A DNA stretch of 49,928 bases from JAKFWI01 sp031398975 (lineage in GTDB: Bacteria; Pseudomonadota; Alphaproteobacteria; Caulobacterales; Aquidulcibacteraceae). The notes under the pieces are model-generated. The model did not search any database. It had not been told where the DNA came from and worked only from the letters and a program-made list of their open reading frames with translations. The stretch lies in the NCBI GenBank assembly GCA_031398975.1, contig JANNOI010000033.1, positions 1 to 49,928 on the forward strand. The letters are read 5' to 3'. Position 1 is the first letter of the stretch. Each line of letters begins with the position of its first letter. Shown one piece after another: positions 17,036 through 25,511 of this stretch. The position numbers and the translations under genes were made by a program.

Positions 17036-17440
17036 ATGAGCACCGAATTGGCGATGGCCGTCGCCCTCATCGGGCTGGGCCTGGTGCAGATGGTTTTGAC
17101 GGCGGTGGAATTGCGCCGGGTGCATGGAGTGGTCTGGGCCAACGCCGCCCGCGACACACCCTCCGGCAAACCGGACACGCCCCTCTTGGGCCGCCTTCAG
17201 CGCGCCCAAGTCAACCTGATGGAGACCGCGCCCTATTTCATCGGCCTGGTGCTGATCATCGAGGCCGCGGGACTGCAAACGAGCCTTACGGGCGCCGCCT
17301 CTATCACCTTCGTGCTGGCGCGGCTGGCCTATCTGCCGCTCTACGCGTTTGGCGTGCCCTGGGTGCGGGGCCTTGTCTGGAGCATCGGCTTCCTGGCCCT
17401 GCTGGCGCTGGCCTTTGTCGCGATCGACGGCGCGTTCTGA
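17036..17440 (+). CDS. MAPEG family membrane protein
   Basis: A 134-residue protein with four hydrophobic segments (about 5-23, 60-80, 85-105, 112-131). It contains the MAPEG motif region RLQRAQVNLMETAPYFIGLVL, whose polar residues bind glutathione or the lipid substrate in characterised members. The family includes microsomal glutathione transferases. It follows cysA by 24 bases and its stop is four bases from the convergent ctrA stop. Whether it belongs to the sulfate operon or is independent cannot be decided from spacing alone. Confidence 0.82.
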   Translation: MSTELAMAVALIGLGLVQMVLTAVELRRVHGVVWANAARDTPSGKPDTPLLGRLQRAQVNLMETAPYFIGLVLIIEAAGLQTSLTGAASITFVLARLAYLPLYAFGVPWVRGLVWSIGFLALLALAFVAIDGAF

Positions 17441-17444
17441 GCGC

Positions 17445-18146
17445 TCAAGCGGCGGTGGCGGCCTGGCCGTTTTCGTGGGGATCGCGCAGCACATACCCAC
17501 GGCCCCAGACCGTCTCGATGAAATGGTCCCCGGCGGCGGCCTGCAGCTTCTTGCGCAGCTTGCAGATGAACACGTCGATGATCTTCAGCTCCGGCTCGTC
17601 CATGCCGCCATAGAGATGGTTGAGGAACATCTCCTTCGTCAGCGTTGTGCCCTTCCGCAGGCTGAGCAGTTCAAGCATCTGGTATTCCTTGCCGGTCAGG
17701 TGCACGCGCTGGCCGTGCACCTCAACGGTCTTGGCGTCCAGGTTCACCACCACCTCGCCGGTCTTGATCACCGATTGGGCGTGGCCCTTGGAGCGGCGGA
17801 CGATGGCGTTGATGCGGGCGACGAGCTCGTCCTTGTTGAACGGCTTCGTCATGTAATCGTCGGCGCCATAGCCGAGGCCGCGCACCTTCGTATCGATATC
17901 GGCGTTCGCCGAGAGGATCAGGATGGGGGTGTTCACCCGCGCCACCCGCAATTGCTTTAGCACCTCGAAGCCGCTCATATCCGGCAGCGTCAGGTCGAGC
18001 AGGATGATGTCGTAATCATACAGCTTGCCGAGATCGATCCCCTCCTCGCCGAGGTCGGTGGAGTAGATGTTGAAACCTTCCGACTTCAGCATCAACTCGA
18101 TGCCTTGCGCCGTCGGGCTGTCATCCTCGATCAATAGAACGCGCAT
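17445..18146 (-). CDS. ctrA: Cell-cycle response regulator CtrA
   Basis: A 233-residue OmpR-type response regulator. The receiver domain has the acidic pair EDD at residues 7-9, the phosphoacceptor Asp at about 51 (DIILLDLTLPDMSG), Thr/Ser and Lys switch residues (ILSANAD, TKPF). The winged-helix domain carries the CtrA-specific recognition region LTGKEYQMLELLSLRKGTTL and IIDVFICKLRKKL. It ends in a short AATAA-type Ala tail, which in Caulobacter CtrA supports ClpXP degradation. CtrA is the master cell-cycle regulator in alphaproteobacteria and controls flagellar genes and chromosome replication. It is divergent from fliI. Confidence 0.97.
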   Translation of the reverse strand: MRVLLIEDDSPTAQGIELMLKSEGFNIYSTDLGEEGIDLGKLYDYDIILLDLTLPDMSGFEVLKQLRVARVNTPILILSANADIDTKVRGLGYGADDYMTKPFNKDELVARINAIVRRSKGHAQSVIKTGEVVVNLDAKTVEVHGQRVHLTGKEYQMLELLSLRKGTTLTKEMFLNHLYGGMDEPELKIIDVFICKLRKKLQAAAGDHFIETVWGRGYVLRDPHENGQAATAA

Positions 18147-18204
18147 CTGCCCCCCTCCACTGTCGAGGATCGCGTCTCGTCCCGGAGAGCGCGATTAAGC
18201 TTAA

Positions 18205-18209
18205 GATTC
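18205..18209. promoter_or_regulatory. GANTC (CcrM) site upstream of ctrA
   Basis: The pentamer GATTC lies 59 bases before the ctrA start codon in the ctrA-fliI gap. In Caulobacter the ctrA P1 promoter contains a GANTC site whose methylation state links ctrA transcription to passage of the replication fork. The same role here is inference from position. Confidence 0.5.
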
Positions 18210-18220
18210 GAGGGTAGAAC

Positions 18221-18235
18221 TTTAGATTTGATTAA
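18221..18235. promoter_or_regulatory. Near-consensus CtrA box between ctrA and fliI
   Basis: TTTA at 18221-18224, seven bases, then TTAA at 18232-18235 matches the CtrA consensus TTAA-N7-TTAA with one mismatch. The site is 75 bases from the ctrA start and about 136 bases from the fliI start. It could therefore serve CtrA autoregulation, activation of fliIJ, or both. A further palindromic TTAAGCTTAA lies at 18195-18204. The rest of the 224-base gap shows no clear motif. Confidence 0.45.
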
Positions 18236-18370
18236 AGCCGCCCCGCCCTTCGGTACCTTGTCGATGCAGGCGTTCGCATTCGCGCGTCAAGCGTCGCGCT
18301 TCAAAATGTTGCGTGGCGCTGTTCATGAAACGTCAACCGGTGCGATCGAGCGTCGCCGGCGAGGTGTTCC

Positions 18371-19693
18371 ATGCGGCCCGCGGCGCAAGCGCTCGTTCAA
18401 GACATAGCAAGTATCGAGGCGCGTTGCTTTGAGGGGCGCGTGGCGGGCGTCAACGGCCTGCTGATCGAGGCGACCGGCCCGGGCGAGGCGCTGGCGCTGG
18501 GCGCCCATGCCGTGATCGCCGGCGATCCCCCGACCCGGGCCGAGATCGTGGGCTTCCGCGGGGCGCGCGCGCTGATGCTGCCGTTCGACGCCGCCCACGC
18601 TTTAAGGCCAGGGGCGAAGGTAATGCTGCAAGGCGCGCCCGCGCCGGCGCGGCCTTGCGCAGCCTGGCTCGGGCGCGTGGTGAACGCCTTCGCCGAGCCG
18701 ATCGATTCAAAAGGCCCGCTGCCGCAGGGCCGCACGGACCGGGCGGTGTCCGCAGGGCCGCCCCCGGCGCATGCGCGCGCCCGCGTGGGCAAAAAGCTCG
18801 ATCTCGGCGTCAAGGCGCTCGATACGTTCGCCGCGATCTGCCGGGGCCAGCGGATGGGGATTTTCGCGGGCTCAGGCGTGGGCAAATCCGTGCTCATGGC
18901 GATGCTCGCGCGGGGGGCGGATGCGGACGCGATCGTCATCGGCCTGATCGGCGAGCGCGGGCGCGAGGTGAAGGAATTCATCGAGGACACGCTGGGCGAG
19001 GCGGGGCTGAAGCGCGCCGTGCTGGTGGTGGCCACCTCCGACGAGCCCGCCGCCCGCCGGCGCCGCGCGGCCGAGCTTGCCTGCGCCATCGCCGAGCATT
19101 TCCGCGACGAGGGCAAGGACGTGCTGCTGATGCTCGACAGCGTCACCCGCTTCGCCATGGCCCAGCGCGAGATCGGCCTCGCCGCGGGCGAGCCGCCCAC
19201 CACCAAGGGCTACACCCCTTCCGTCTTCGCGGCCTTGCCGCGCCTACTGGAGCGGGCGGGGCCGGGCGCGGGCGAAGCGCGCGGCTCGATCACCGGCCTC
19301 TTCACCGTGCTGGTGGACGGCGACGACCACAACGAGCCGGTGGCCGACGCCGTGCGCGGCATCCTGGACGGCCACATCGTGATGGACCGCAAAATCGCCG
19401 AGCGCGGCCGCTATCCTGCGATCGACGTGCTGAAGAGCGTGTCGCGCCTCATGCCCATGTGCCACGCGCCGGAGGAGAACGCCCTCGTCGCGCGCGCGCG
19501 CGCGGTGCTTTCAGCCTATGCCGACATGTCCGAGCTGATCCGCATCGGGGCCTACAAGCTCGGCGCCGACGCCGAGATCGACGAAGCCATCCGGCTGCGC
19601 CCGGGGCTCGAGGCCTTCCTCTCCCAGGCGCGCGAAGAGCGGGTTTCCGGCGTGGGCGCCTTCCGCGCGCTCGCTGCGGCGCTTCAGCCATGA
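18371..19693 (+). CDS. fliI: Flagellar export ATPase FliI
   Basis: A 440-residue protein of the usual FliI length. The N-terminal beta-barrel region is followed by the ATPase core with Walker A GSGVGKS at residues 167-173. Next come the export-ATPase segments GLIGERGREVKEFIED, DSVTRFAMAQREIGLAAGEPP and GSITGLFTVLVDGDDHNEPV, then the DGHIVMDR motif. It energises export of flagellar rod, hook and filament proteins. fliJ starts within its stop codon. The neighbouring divergent ctrA suggests cell-cycle control, as in Caulobacter. Confidence 0.95.
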   Translation: MRPAAQALVQDIASIEARCFEGRVAGVNGLLIEATGPGEALALGAHAVIAGDPPTRAEIVGFRGARALMLPFDAAHALRPGAKVMLQGAPAPARPCAAWLGRVVNAFAEPIDSKGPLPQGRTDRAVSAGPPPAHARARVGKKLDLGVKALDTFAAICRGQRMGIFAGSGVGKSVLMAMLARGADADAIVIGLIGERGREVKEFIEDTLGEAGLKRAVLVVATSDEPAARRRRAAELACAIAEHFRDEGKDVLLMLDSVTRFAMAQREIGLAAGEPPTTKGYTPSVFAALPRLLERAGPGAGEARGSITGLFTVLVDGDDHNEPVADAVRGILDGHIVMDRKIAERGRYPAIDVLKSVSRLMPMCHAPEENALVARARAVLSAYADMSELIRIGAYKLGADAEIDEAIRLRPGLEAFLSQAREERVSGVGAFRALAAALQP

Positions 19694-20118
19694 AAACCTT
19701 GGCGGCGCTGGTGCGGCTTGCGACGCTGCGCGCGGACACGCTGCGCCGGGAGCTGGGCGAACTTGACCTGCAGCGCGCCGCCCAGGCGCGCGCTGCGGCA
19801 GCGGCGGACGCGGCGATGGCGCGCGAGCAGGCGCTCGCGGTGCGCGACGCCGCCGCCATGCCCGCCTTCCTCGCCTATCGCCGCGCCCGCGCCGGGGACC
19901 GCGCGGCGCTCGCGGCGGAGCAGGCCGTGCTCGACGCCGCCGATACGCGCCTGCGCGCCGAGCTGGGCGAGGCCTTCCTGGAGCTCAAGCGTTTCGAGAC
20001 GCTCCATGAGGAGCATGTCGCGGCAAGCGCCCGCGAAACCGCCCGGCGCGAGCAGGCCGCGCTCGACGAGGCCGCAGGCCTTCGCTTCCAACACCGGCGC
20101 GCGATCGGTCAAACCTGA
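19690..20118 (+). CDS. fliJ: Flagellar export chaperone/stator FliJ
   Basis: A 142-residue, almost wholly helical, Ala/Arg/Glu-rich protein with two long coiled-coil segments (about residues 5-60 and 70-130). It overlaps the fliI stop by ATGA. FliJ binds the FliI hexamer and FlhA and is poorly conserved in sequence. The assignment therefore rests on coiled-coil character, size and position directly after fliI. Confidence 0.82.
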   Translation: MKTLAALVRLATLRADTLRRELGELDLQRAAQARAAAAADAAMAREQALAVRDAAAMPAFLAYRRARAGDRAALAAEQAVLDAADTRLRAELGEAFLELKRFETLHEEHVAASARETARREQAALDEAAGLRFQHRRAIGQT

Positions 20119-20186
20119 GCGCAGGCGGCGCGCCAGCGGGGCCGCGCCCTTGCGCGCGCGCCTGCGACAGGCTGTGATGGCGCACC

Positions 20187-21428
20187 ATGATCGCTCTCTG
20201 CGCCGCCTTCGCCGCACTGTTTCTCGCCGCCGCCGGCCCCGCGCTCGCCGCCCCGAAGCCCACGCCCGCGCGCGCCCTGCACGAGCGGCTGCTCACCCTG
20301 GACACCCACCTCGACACGCCCGCCCTGCTCCTCAATCCCGATTGGGACATCATGGCCCGCCATTCCTATGACGAGGATTATTCCCAGGTCGATTTCCCGC
20401 GCCTGGTGGAGGGGGGGCTCGATGGCGGCTTCTGGGTGATCTACACCGCCCAGGGCCCGCGCGCGCCGGAAGGCTACGCCGCCGCGCGCGACCACGCGCT
20501 GCGCACCGCGATGCGGATCCGGGAGATGGTCGCCGCCCACCCCAAGGCCTTCACGCTCGCCTTCACCGCCGCGGACGCCGAGGCGATCCACAAGACCGGC
20601 CGGCGCATCGTGTACCAGAGCATGGAGAACGCCTACCCGCTGGGCCGGGACGTGACGCTCCTCAAGACGTTCCACACGTTCGGCGTGCGCATGGTTTCGC
20701 CGGTGCATTTCTCCAACAATGATTTCGCCGATAGCGCGACGGACCCCAAAGGCGCCGAATGGGGCGGCCTCAGCCCACTGGGCGAGACTTTGATCGCCGA
20801 GGCCAACCGGCTGGGCATGATCGTGGACGCCTCCCACGCCTCGGACGCGGCCTTCGACGACATGCTCGCGCTCTCCAAGACGCCGATCATCCTCTCCCAT
20901 TCCGGGGTGCGCGCGCTCTACGACCATCCCCGCAATCTCGACGATGCGCGCCTCAAGGCGCTCGCGGCCAAGGGTGGGGTGATCCAGATGAATTCCCTGT
21001 CCGCCTACCTGATCCCCACCCCGCCCAATCCGGAACGGCGCGCGGCCCTCACGGCGCTGCGCGCGCAGGAGCGGGCGGCGGACGTGACGCTGCAACAGCG
21101 CCAGGCCTTCCTCACCGCGCGCCGGCGCATCGACAAGCAATTCCCCGAACCGCGCGCCACGTTCGACGATTTCATGGCGCATGTGCTCTACGCGCTGAAG
21201 CTTTTGGGCCCCGACCATGTCGGCATCGGCGCGGATTGGGACGGGGGGGGCGGCGTTGTCGGCATGGGCGATGTCGCGGCCTTCCCGAAGATCACCGCAC
21301 GCCTCTTGGAAGCGGGGTATACGGAGAAAGACATCGCCAAGATCTGGGGCGGCAACGTGCTGCGCCTGCTGGAGGCGGCGGAAGCTTACAAGGCGCAAGC
21401 GCCGGAGCCCGCGCAAGGGGGAGGATAG
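20187..21428 (+). CDS. Membrane dipeptidase (M19, renal dipeptidase family)
   Basis: A 413-residue protein with a signal peptide (about residues 1-21, ending PALA). The metal ligands begin with the His-x-Asp pair at 41 and 43 (LDTHLDTP), followed by YQSMENAYPLG with the bridging Glu. SPVHFSNNDF, IVDASHASD and LSHSGVRALYDHPRNL with further metal His residues come next, and then GIGADWDGGGG near the C-terminus. It hydrolyses dipeptides, probably in the periplasm. Its length agrees with bacterial members. The gene starts 68 bases after fliJ and is likely independent. Confidence 0.92.
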   Translation: MIALCAAFAALFLAAAGPALAAPKPTPARALHERLLTLDTHLDTPALLLNPDWDIMARHSYDEDYSQVDFPRLVEGGLDGGFWVIYTAQGPRAPEGYAAARDHALRTAMRIREMVAAHPKAFTLAFTAADAEAIHKTGRRIVYQSMENAYPLGRDVTLLKTFHTFGVRMVSPVHFSNNDFADSATDPKGAEWGGLSPLGETLIAEANRLGMIVDASHASDAAFDDMLALSKTPIILSHSGVRALYDHPRNLDDARLKALAAKGGVIQMNSLSAYLIPTPPNPERRAALTALRAQERAADVTLQQRQAFLTARRRIDKQFPEPRATFDDFMAHVLYALKLLGPDHVGIGADWDGGGGVVGMGDVAAFPKITARLLEAGYTEKDIAKIWGGNVLRLLEAAEAYKAQAPEPAQGGG

Positions 21429-21462
21429 GCAAGGGCGCGGCGATTGTTTAATCTCGTTTCCT

Positions 21463-22200
21463 ATGTGCGCACCTGAATTCGAAGAGCCCTATCCCCAGGC
21501 CGGCCGCATCCGCCAAGTGGTGACCGCCCCGGTAGGGCGCGCTGGCGGCGGCGATGACGGCGAGAAGGCGATGCTCGCCGCGCTTGGCCCAGACACCGTC
21601 ATGATGATGGGGGACGATCCCGCCCTGCCCCGCATGCCGGCGCGGCCGCAGCTGATGGATTTCTTCATTCACCGCTTCGGGGACGTGACGCTTCGCCACC
21701 TGCTCACTTCGGCCAAGCGCGCGCTCGACGAGGGGCAGGAGGACAAGGTGGTGATCGCCTGCCTGCTGCACGACATCTCGAACGGCTGCCTGATCCGCAC
21801 CGATCACGGCTATTGGGGCGCCCAGATGATCGCGCCCTACGTGGATGAGGAGATCGCCTGGGCCGTCCAATACCACCAGGCGCTGCGCTATTTCGCCGAT
21901 GAGAGCGTCGGCTACGCCTATCCCGAGAGCTATCACCGCTTCTTCGGGGCCGATTACGTGCCCCCCGACTATATCCGGCGCGACGCCGAACACGCCCGCG
22001 GCCACCGCTGGTACATGACGTCACGCCTCGTCACGCTCTACGACATCTACTTTTTCGAAGACGGCCCGAGCATCGATCCGGCGATCTTCACGGACGTGAT
22101 CGGCCGCACGTTCCGCCAGCCCGAGGAGGGCCTCGGCTTCGACGGATCGCCCACCGCCCACATGTGGCGGACGATGATCTGGCCGCACAACTTTCTGTAG
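21463..22200 (+). CDS. HD-type putative metal-dependent hydrolase
   Basis: A 245-residue protein with no signal peptide. A plausible HD-domain metal site is present: CLLHDISNG at residues 100-108 (His103-Asp104), with His115 and His138 (QYHQAL) as candidate further ligands and a preceding His in FFIHRFGD. HD proteins are phosphohydrolases acting on nucleotides or related substrates; the substrate here is unknown. The ATG at 21463 gives a compact N-terminus. The C-terminus (HMWRTMIWPHNFL) is distinctive but not recognised. Confidence 0.6.
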   Translation: MCAPEFEEPYPQAGRIRQVVTAPVGRAGGGDDGEKAMLAALGPDTVMMMGDDPALPRMPARPQLMDFFIHRFGDVTLRHLLTSAKRALDEGQEDKVVIACLLHDISNGCLIRTDHGYWGAQMIAPYVDEEIAWAVQYHQALRYFADESVGYAYPESYHRFFGADYVPPDYIRRDAEHARGHRWYMTSRLVTLYDIYFFEDGPSIDPAIFTDVIGRTFRQPEEGLGFDGSPTAHMWRTMIWPHNFL

Positions 22201-22216
22201 GGCCGCGACTATCGGC

Positions 22217-23326
22217 TCAAGGGCTCGGCGAAGCGAGCGTGGAGGGCCGGGCTTCCACGCGCGCCTCCGTCCGCGTATCCGGGATCCAGACGTCCAAGAT
22301 CCCGTCCGGAAGCCCGCGACGGCGGGGAGCGGCGGCGGTGAACACGAGGCCTTCGCTCTTGAAATAGGTGGTGAGCCAGGCGGCGAGCGCCTCCGCATCG
22401 GCCTTCTGGGTCTCCCGGTAATAGCGCACCTCGGCGCGCTTGACCGCAAACCCCACCCGCTCCACGCCCACCGCGATCCGGTAGCCCTTCCCGCTCAGGA
22501 ACTCCCGCTCGCCGGCGAGCACGTCCCGTCTCCGCCCGGAACCCACCTGCAGGAAGACGCGATAGGGCTGGCGGGCGGCGGCGAGCGCGGCGCGGCGCCC
22601 GGAGGGTGCAGCGACCGAGGGCGCGACCAGGTCCCGCGTCTGCGCGCGCGCGCTGGGCTGGGGCGCAGCGGCGCCCTCCTCGGCGGGTTCGCCCGGTTCG
22701 GACGCGGCGAGGTCGGTGGCGGCTTCGGGGGCGGGCGTCTCCTGGGGTTTGGGATCGGCTTCGGATTTGGCCTCGACGGTTTCGCCGCCGGTCTCGGTGA
22801 GCGGCGCGCACTCCACCGCCAGCGCCTCTTCCTTGTTGGGGAACGGCATGCGCCCCAGCAGCGAGGAGGCGGGATCGCCGGCCCGGCGCAGCTCTCCCGT
22901 GGAGAGGATGCGCGCGACGAGTTGGGCGTTTTCCTCTTCGGAGGCGCCCTTGGTTTTGGCGAGGCGGTGGAGGTCCGGGCGGATGCCGCAATAGGCTTCG
23001 GGGAAGGCCTTGGTCATGGTGTCGATCACGGCGTCGAGATCGCCCGCGTCGCCGCTGGCCTTCAGCTTGTCGCGCTGGCTGAAATAGAAATCGTACCCTT
23101 GCGTCAGATTGGTCATCCGGGCGCTGAAATTCTGCTGGTTGGCCTGCTGCACGTCCAAGAACACCCCGGCGATCGAGATGATCCCGGCCAGGAGGCCCGC
23201 GCCCAGGCTGGTGAGGCCCCCGCCCTTCTTCTTGCCCACGCGCTCGAACTCGAGCCGTTCGCGCTCGAACGCGAGGCGCTGCTCGGCCAGGGCCAGTTCG
23301 CGCTCTTTCAGATCAGCGTCTGTCAT
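22217..23326 (-). CDS. Membrane-anchored protein with coiled coil and C-terminal SPOR/LytR_C-like domain
   Basis: A 369-residue protein, not assigned to a named family. A charged helical N-terminus (ELALAEQRLAFERERLEFER, coiled coil about residues 5-30) precedes one hydrophobic segment (about 36-58). A helical region with two or three Cys residues follows, then a Pro/Glu/Ala-rich linker (about 175-245). A compact alpha/beta domain comes last (about 255-345: VFLQVGSGRRRD, GYRIAVGVERVG, AEVRYYRETQKADAEALAAWL). This last pattern resembles the small LytR_C or SPOR-type folds that act at the cell wall, but the match is by general pattern only. The topology would place the C-terminal part in the periplasm. 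Confidence 0.6.
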   Translation of the reverse strand: MTDADLKERELALAEQRLAFERERLEFERVGKKKGGGLTSLGAGLLAGIISIAGVFLDVQQANQQNFSARMTNLTQGYDFYFSQRDKLKASGDAGDLDAVIDTMTKAFPEAYCGIRPDLHRLAKTKGASEEENAQLVARILSTGELRRAGDPASSLLGRMPFPNKEEALAVECAPLTETGGETVEAKSEADPKPQETPAPEAATDLAASEPGEPAEEGAAAPQPSARAQTRDLVAPSVAAPSGRRAALAAARQPYRVFLQVGSGRRRDVLAGEREFLSGKGYRIAVGVERVGFAVKRAEVRYYRETQKADAEALAAWLTTYFKSEGLVFTAAAPRRRGLPDGILDVWIPDTRTEARVEARPSTLASPSP

Positions 23327-23427
23327 CGCCCATCCCCCCTTTTTTATCGCCGCCCGCGCTCTATAGCCAAGCCTCAGGGCGAAGGCGACCCCCCGACCTC
23401 CCCCGCCCCGCGCACGCCCAAGGCCCG

Positions 23428-24477
23428 ATGACCAAATCCCGCACCGGCCGCTTCTTCGAGGACTTCACCCTGGGCGCTGTGCTCGCCCACCCCGTTCCGC
23501 GCACGCTGACGCACGGGGACGCCGCCCTCTACACCGCGCTGACGGGCTCGCGCTACGCGCTGTTCTGCGCCGATACGGCGGCGCAGCGCTGCGGCCTGCC
23601 TCAGGCGCCGATCGACCCGCTGCTCGTGTTCCACACCGTGTTCGGCAAGAGCGTGGCCGATGTCTCGCTGAACGCCGTGGCCAATCTGGGCTATGCGGAG
23701 GGCCGCTTTCTCGCGCCCGTCTATCCGGGCGATACGCTCCACGCCGTCTCGGAGGTGATCGGGCTGAAGGAGAATGCGAACGGGGAGACCGGGGTGGTGC
23801 ATGTGCGCACGCGGGGCCTGAACCAGCGCGGGGAGGCCGTTTTGAGCTTCGTGCGCTGGGTGATGGTGGCCAAGCGGGACCTGACAGCCCCTGCGCCCGC
23901 GCCCGTGGCGCCCACGCTCGCGCTCGCGCTTTCGCCAAACGACCTGACGCTTCCGCCGGGCCTCACGTTCAAGGGCTATGATTGGACCGTCGCCGGGGAA
24001 CCCTACGCCTTCGAAGACTACGCCATCGGCGAGCGGATCGACCATGTGGACGGGATGAGCGTGGAAGAGGCCGAGCACCAGATCGCCACGCGGCTCTACC
24101 AGAACACCGCCAAAGTCCATTTCGACGCATTGGCCCAGAAGGCCTCCCGCCACGGGCGCCGGCTGATCTATGGCGGGGTGGCGATCTCGATCGCGCGCGC
24201 GCTCGCGTTCAACGGGCTTGCGAATGCGGGGCTGATCCTCGCGATCAATGGCGGGCGCCATGTCAGCCCGCTGTTTGCTGGCGACACCGTCTATGCCTGG
24301 TCGCAGGTGCTGGACAAGGCCGTGCTCGCGCCGACGCTCGGGGCGCTGCGGCTGCGGCTGGTGGGCGCGAAGAACAGCCCCTGCGCGGCCTTCCCCGACC
24401 AGGACGCCGCCAAAGTCTATGACCCCGCCGTGATCCTCGATTTCGATTACTGGGCCGCCGTCCCGATCCGCGGTTAA
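23428..24477 (+). CDS. mch: Mesaconyl-CoA hydratase (beta-methylmalyl-CoA dehydratase)
   Basis: A 349-residue double-hotdog MaoC-type protein, the known length of mesaconyl-CoA hydratase. The N-terminus GRFFEDFTLGAVLAHPVPRT, then VFHTVFGKSVADVSLNAVAN, LGYAEGRFLAPVYPGDTL and GVVHVRTRGLNQRGEAVLSF are very close to the Rhodobacter Mch as I recall it. The enzyme interconverts beta-methylmalyl-CoA and mesaconyl-CoA in the ethylmalonyl-CoA pathway for growth on acetate or C1 units. No other gene of the pathway lies in this window. Hydratase residues in the second hotdog (YEDYAIG-like region, about 190-210) are present. Confidence 0.92.
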   Translation: MTKSRTGRFFEDFTLGAVLAHPVPRTLTHGDAALYTALTGSRYALFCADTAAQRCGLPQAPIDPLLVFHTVFGKSVADVSLNAVANLGYAEGRFLAPVYPGDTLHAVSEVIGLKENANGETGVVHVRTRGLNQRGEAVLSFVRWVMVAKRDLTAPAPAPVAPTLALALSPNDLTLPPGLTFKGYDWTVAGEPYAFEDYAIGERIDHVDGMSVEEAEHQIATRLYQNTAKVHFDALAQKASRHGRRLIYGGVAISIARALAFNGLANAGLILAINGGRHVSPLFAGDTVYAWSQVLDKAVLAPTLGALRLRLVGAKNSPCAAFPDQDAAKVYDPAVILDFDYWAAVPIRG

Positions 24478-24569
24478 GCCGCGGGCCGATGCAATAGACG
24501 TTGCGGATTGTCCGGACAAAGATAGGCTGAAGCCGCGCCTGATCGAACGGGGAGCGAGGGAGCACGCCC

Positions 24570-25463
24570 ATGCCTCAGAAAGCGTTTTTCGCCGCGCTCG
24601 CCGCGATGCTTGCGGCGGCCTTCCCTGCGAACGCCGCGCCGCTGGGGCTCAGCGGGGCGGAAGCGGTGGCGGCCTCGCGCAAGATCCAATGCTCCACGAA
24701 GGATTTGAGGCCGGTTGTGTTCCACTGGGAGGGCAAGGCCTTCTCCCGCGCCCCGGGCGAGCCGGACCGGGTGCTGTTCGGGCTGCAGGGGATGAACATA
24801 CGCCAATGCGTGAGCGTGCAGGATCCGAAGCGCGGCCAGGGCTTCCGGCTGGTTTCGCGCGAGCTCATGCTCTACCTTGCTCCGGGTACGGATCAGGTGC
24901 TGCAGACGTGGCGCAATCCCTGGACGGGCAAGGACGTGGAAGTGTTCCACGTCGCCAATGACCCGGTGAACAGCCGCGAGCCCACCTTCGAGCGCGACCA
25001 GGCCGGCGCCCCCTTCACGCTCGACGCGCGCGTGGACGCAGGCCGGGTGTTCATGCCGATCGAAGTGCCGCTGTTCTACCGCAACCCGCTGGGCGGGGAG
25101 TATCAGGACAATGTCGGCGGGCACTACCATGCGATGGAGATTTTCGACTTCATCCTGGATGAGAAAACCCTGCGCGACCGCCGCGTGAGCGAGGCCAAGC
25201 CTGCGATCGCCTGGGTGCGCATCGCGCCCTGGCTGCCCTGGATGGCGATGGGTTCGCGCCCGGGCGGCATGGTGTTCAACGCCACCGGCCAGGCGGTGGC
25301 CGGCGTCGAGGCGCTGCCGCCGGTGCTGCGCCAGGAGATCGCCCAGCGCTACCCCGCCTACGCAAGCCCCCCGCCCGGCGACGACGCCCGCCCCAACGAG
25401 ACAAGCTGGACCGTGTTCAAGAAGGCGATGGACAAGCGCAAGGCCGAAGCCGGCTCACGCTAG
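24570..25463 (+). CDS. DUF1838 family secreted protein
   Basis: A 297-residue protein with a signal peptide (about residues 1-22, ending PANA). The body has DUF1838-type features: VVFHWEGKAFSRAPGEPDRVLFGLQGMN, the repeated RxC and aromatic pattern, and a late YHAMEIFDFILD and WLPWMAMGSRPGGM. DUF1838 proteins are periplasmic or secreted and have no known activity; they often accompany aromatic or steroid metabolism genes. It starts 92 bases after the mesaconyl-CoA hydratase gene. The stop TAG at 25461-25463 is the first three bases of the palindromic element. Confidence 0.75.
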   Translation: MPQKAFFAALAAMLAAAFPANAAPLGLSGAEAVAASRKIQCSTKDLRPVVFHWEGKAFSRAPGEPDRVLFGLQGMNIRQCVSVQDPKRGQGFRLVSRELMLYLAPGTDQVLQTWRNPWTGKDVEVFHVANDPVNSREPTFERDQAGAPFTLDARVDAGRVFMPIEVPLFYRNPLGGEYQDNVGGHYHAMEIFDFILDEKTLRDRRVSEAKPAIAWVRIAPWLPWMAMGSRPGGMVFNATGQAVAGVEALPPVLRQEIAQRYPAYASPPPGDDARPNETSWTVFKKAMDKRKAEAGSR

Positions 25464-25511
25464 AGCGGTTCTCGTCCGAAAACCGCGTAACACTTTTCGG
25501 GAAACGGTCTA
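25461..25511. repeat. TAG-ended palindromic element, copy 2
   Basis: Begins TAGAGCGGTT and ends AAACGGTCTA. Between them is the core GTCCGAAAACCGCGTAACAC followed by TTTTCGGG, which is the reverse complement of copy 1 at 10848-10898 with differences confined mainly to one outer arm. It fills the whole gap between two convergent genes: its first TAG is the DUF1838 stop, and its last CTA is the aldehyde dehydrogenase stop on the other strand. Confidence 0.85.
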
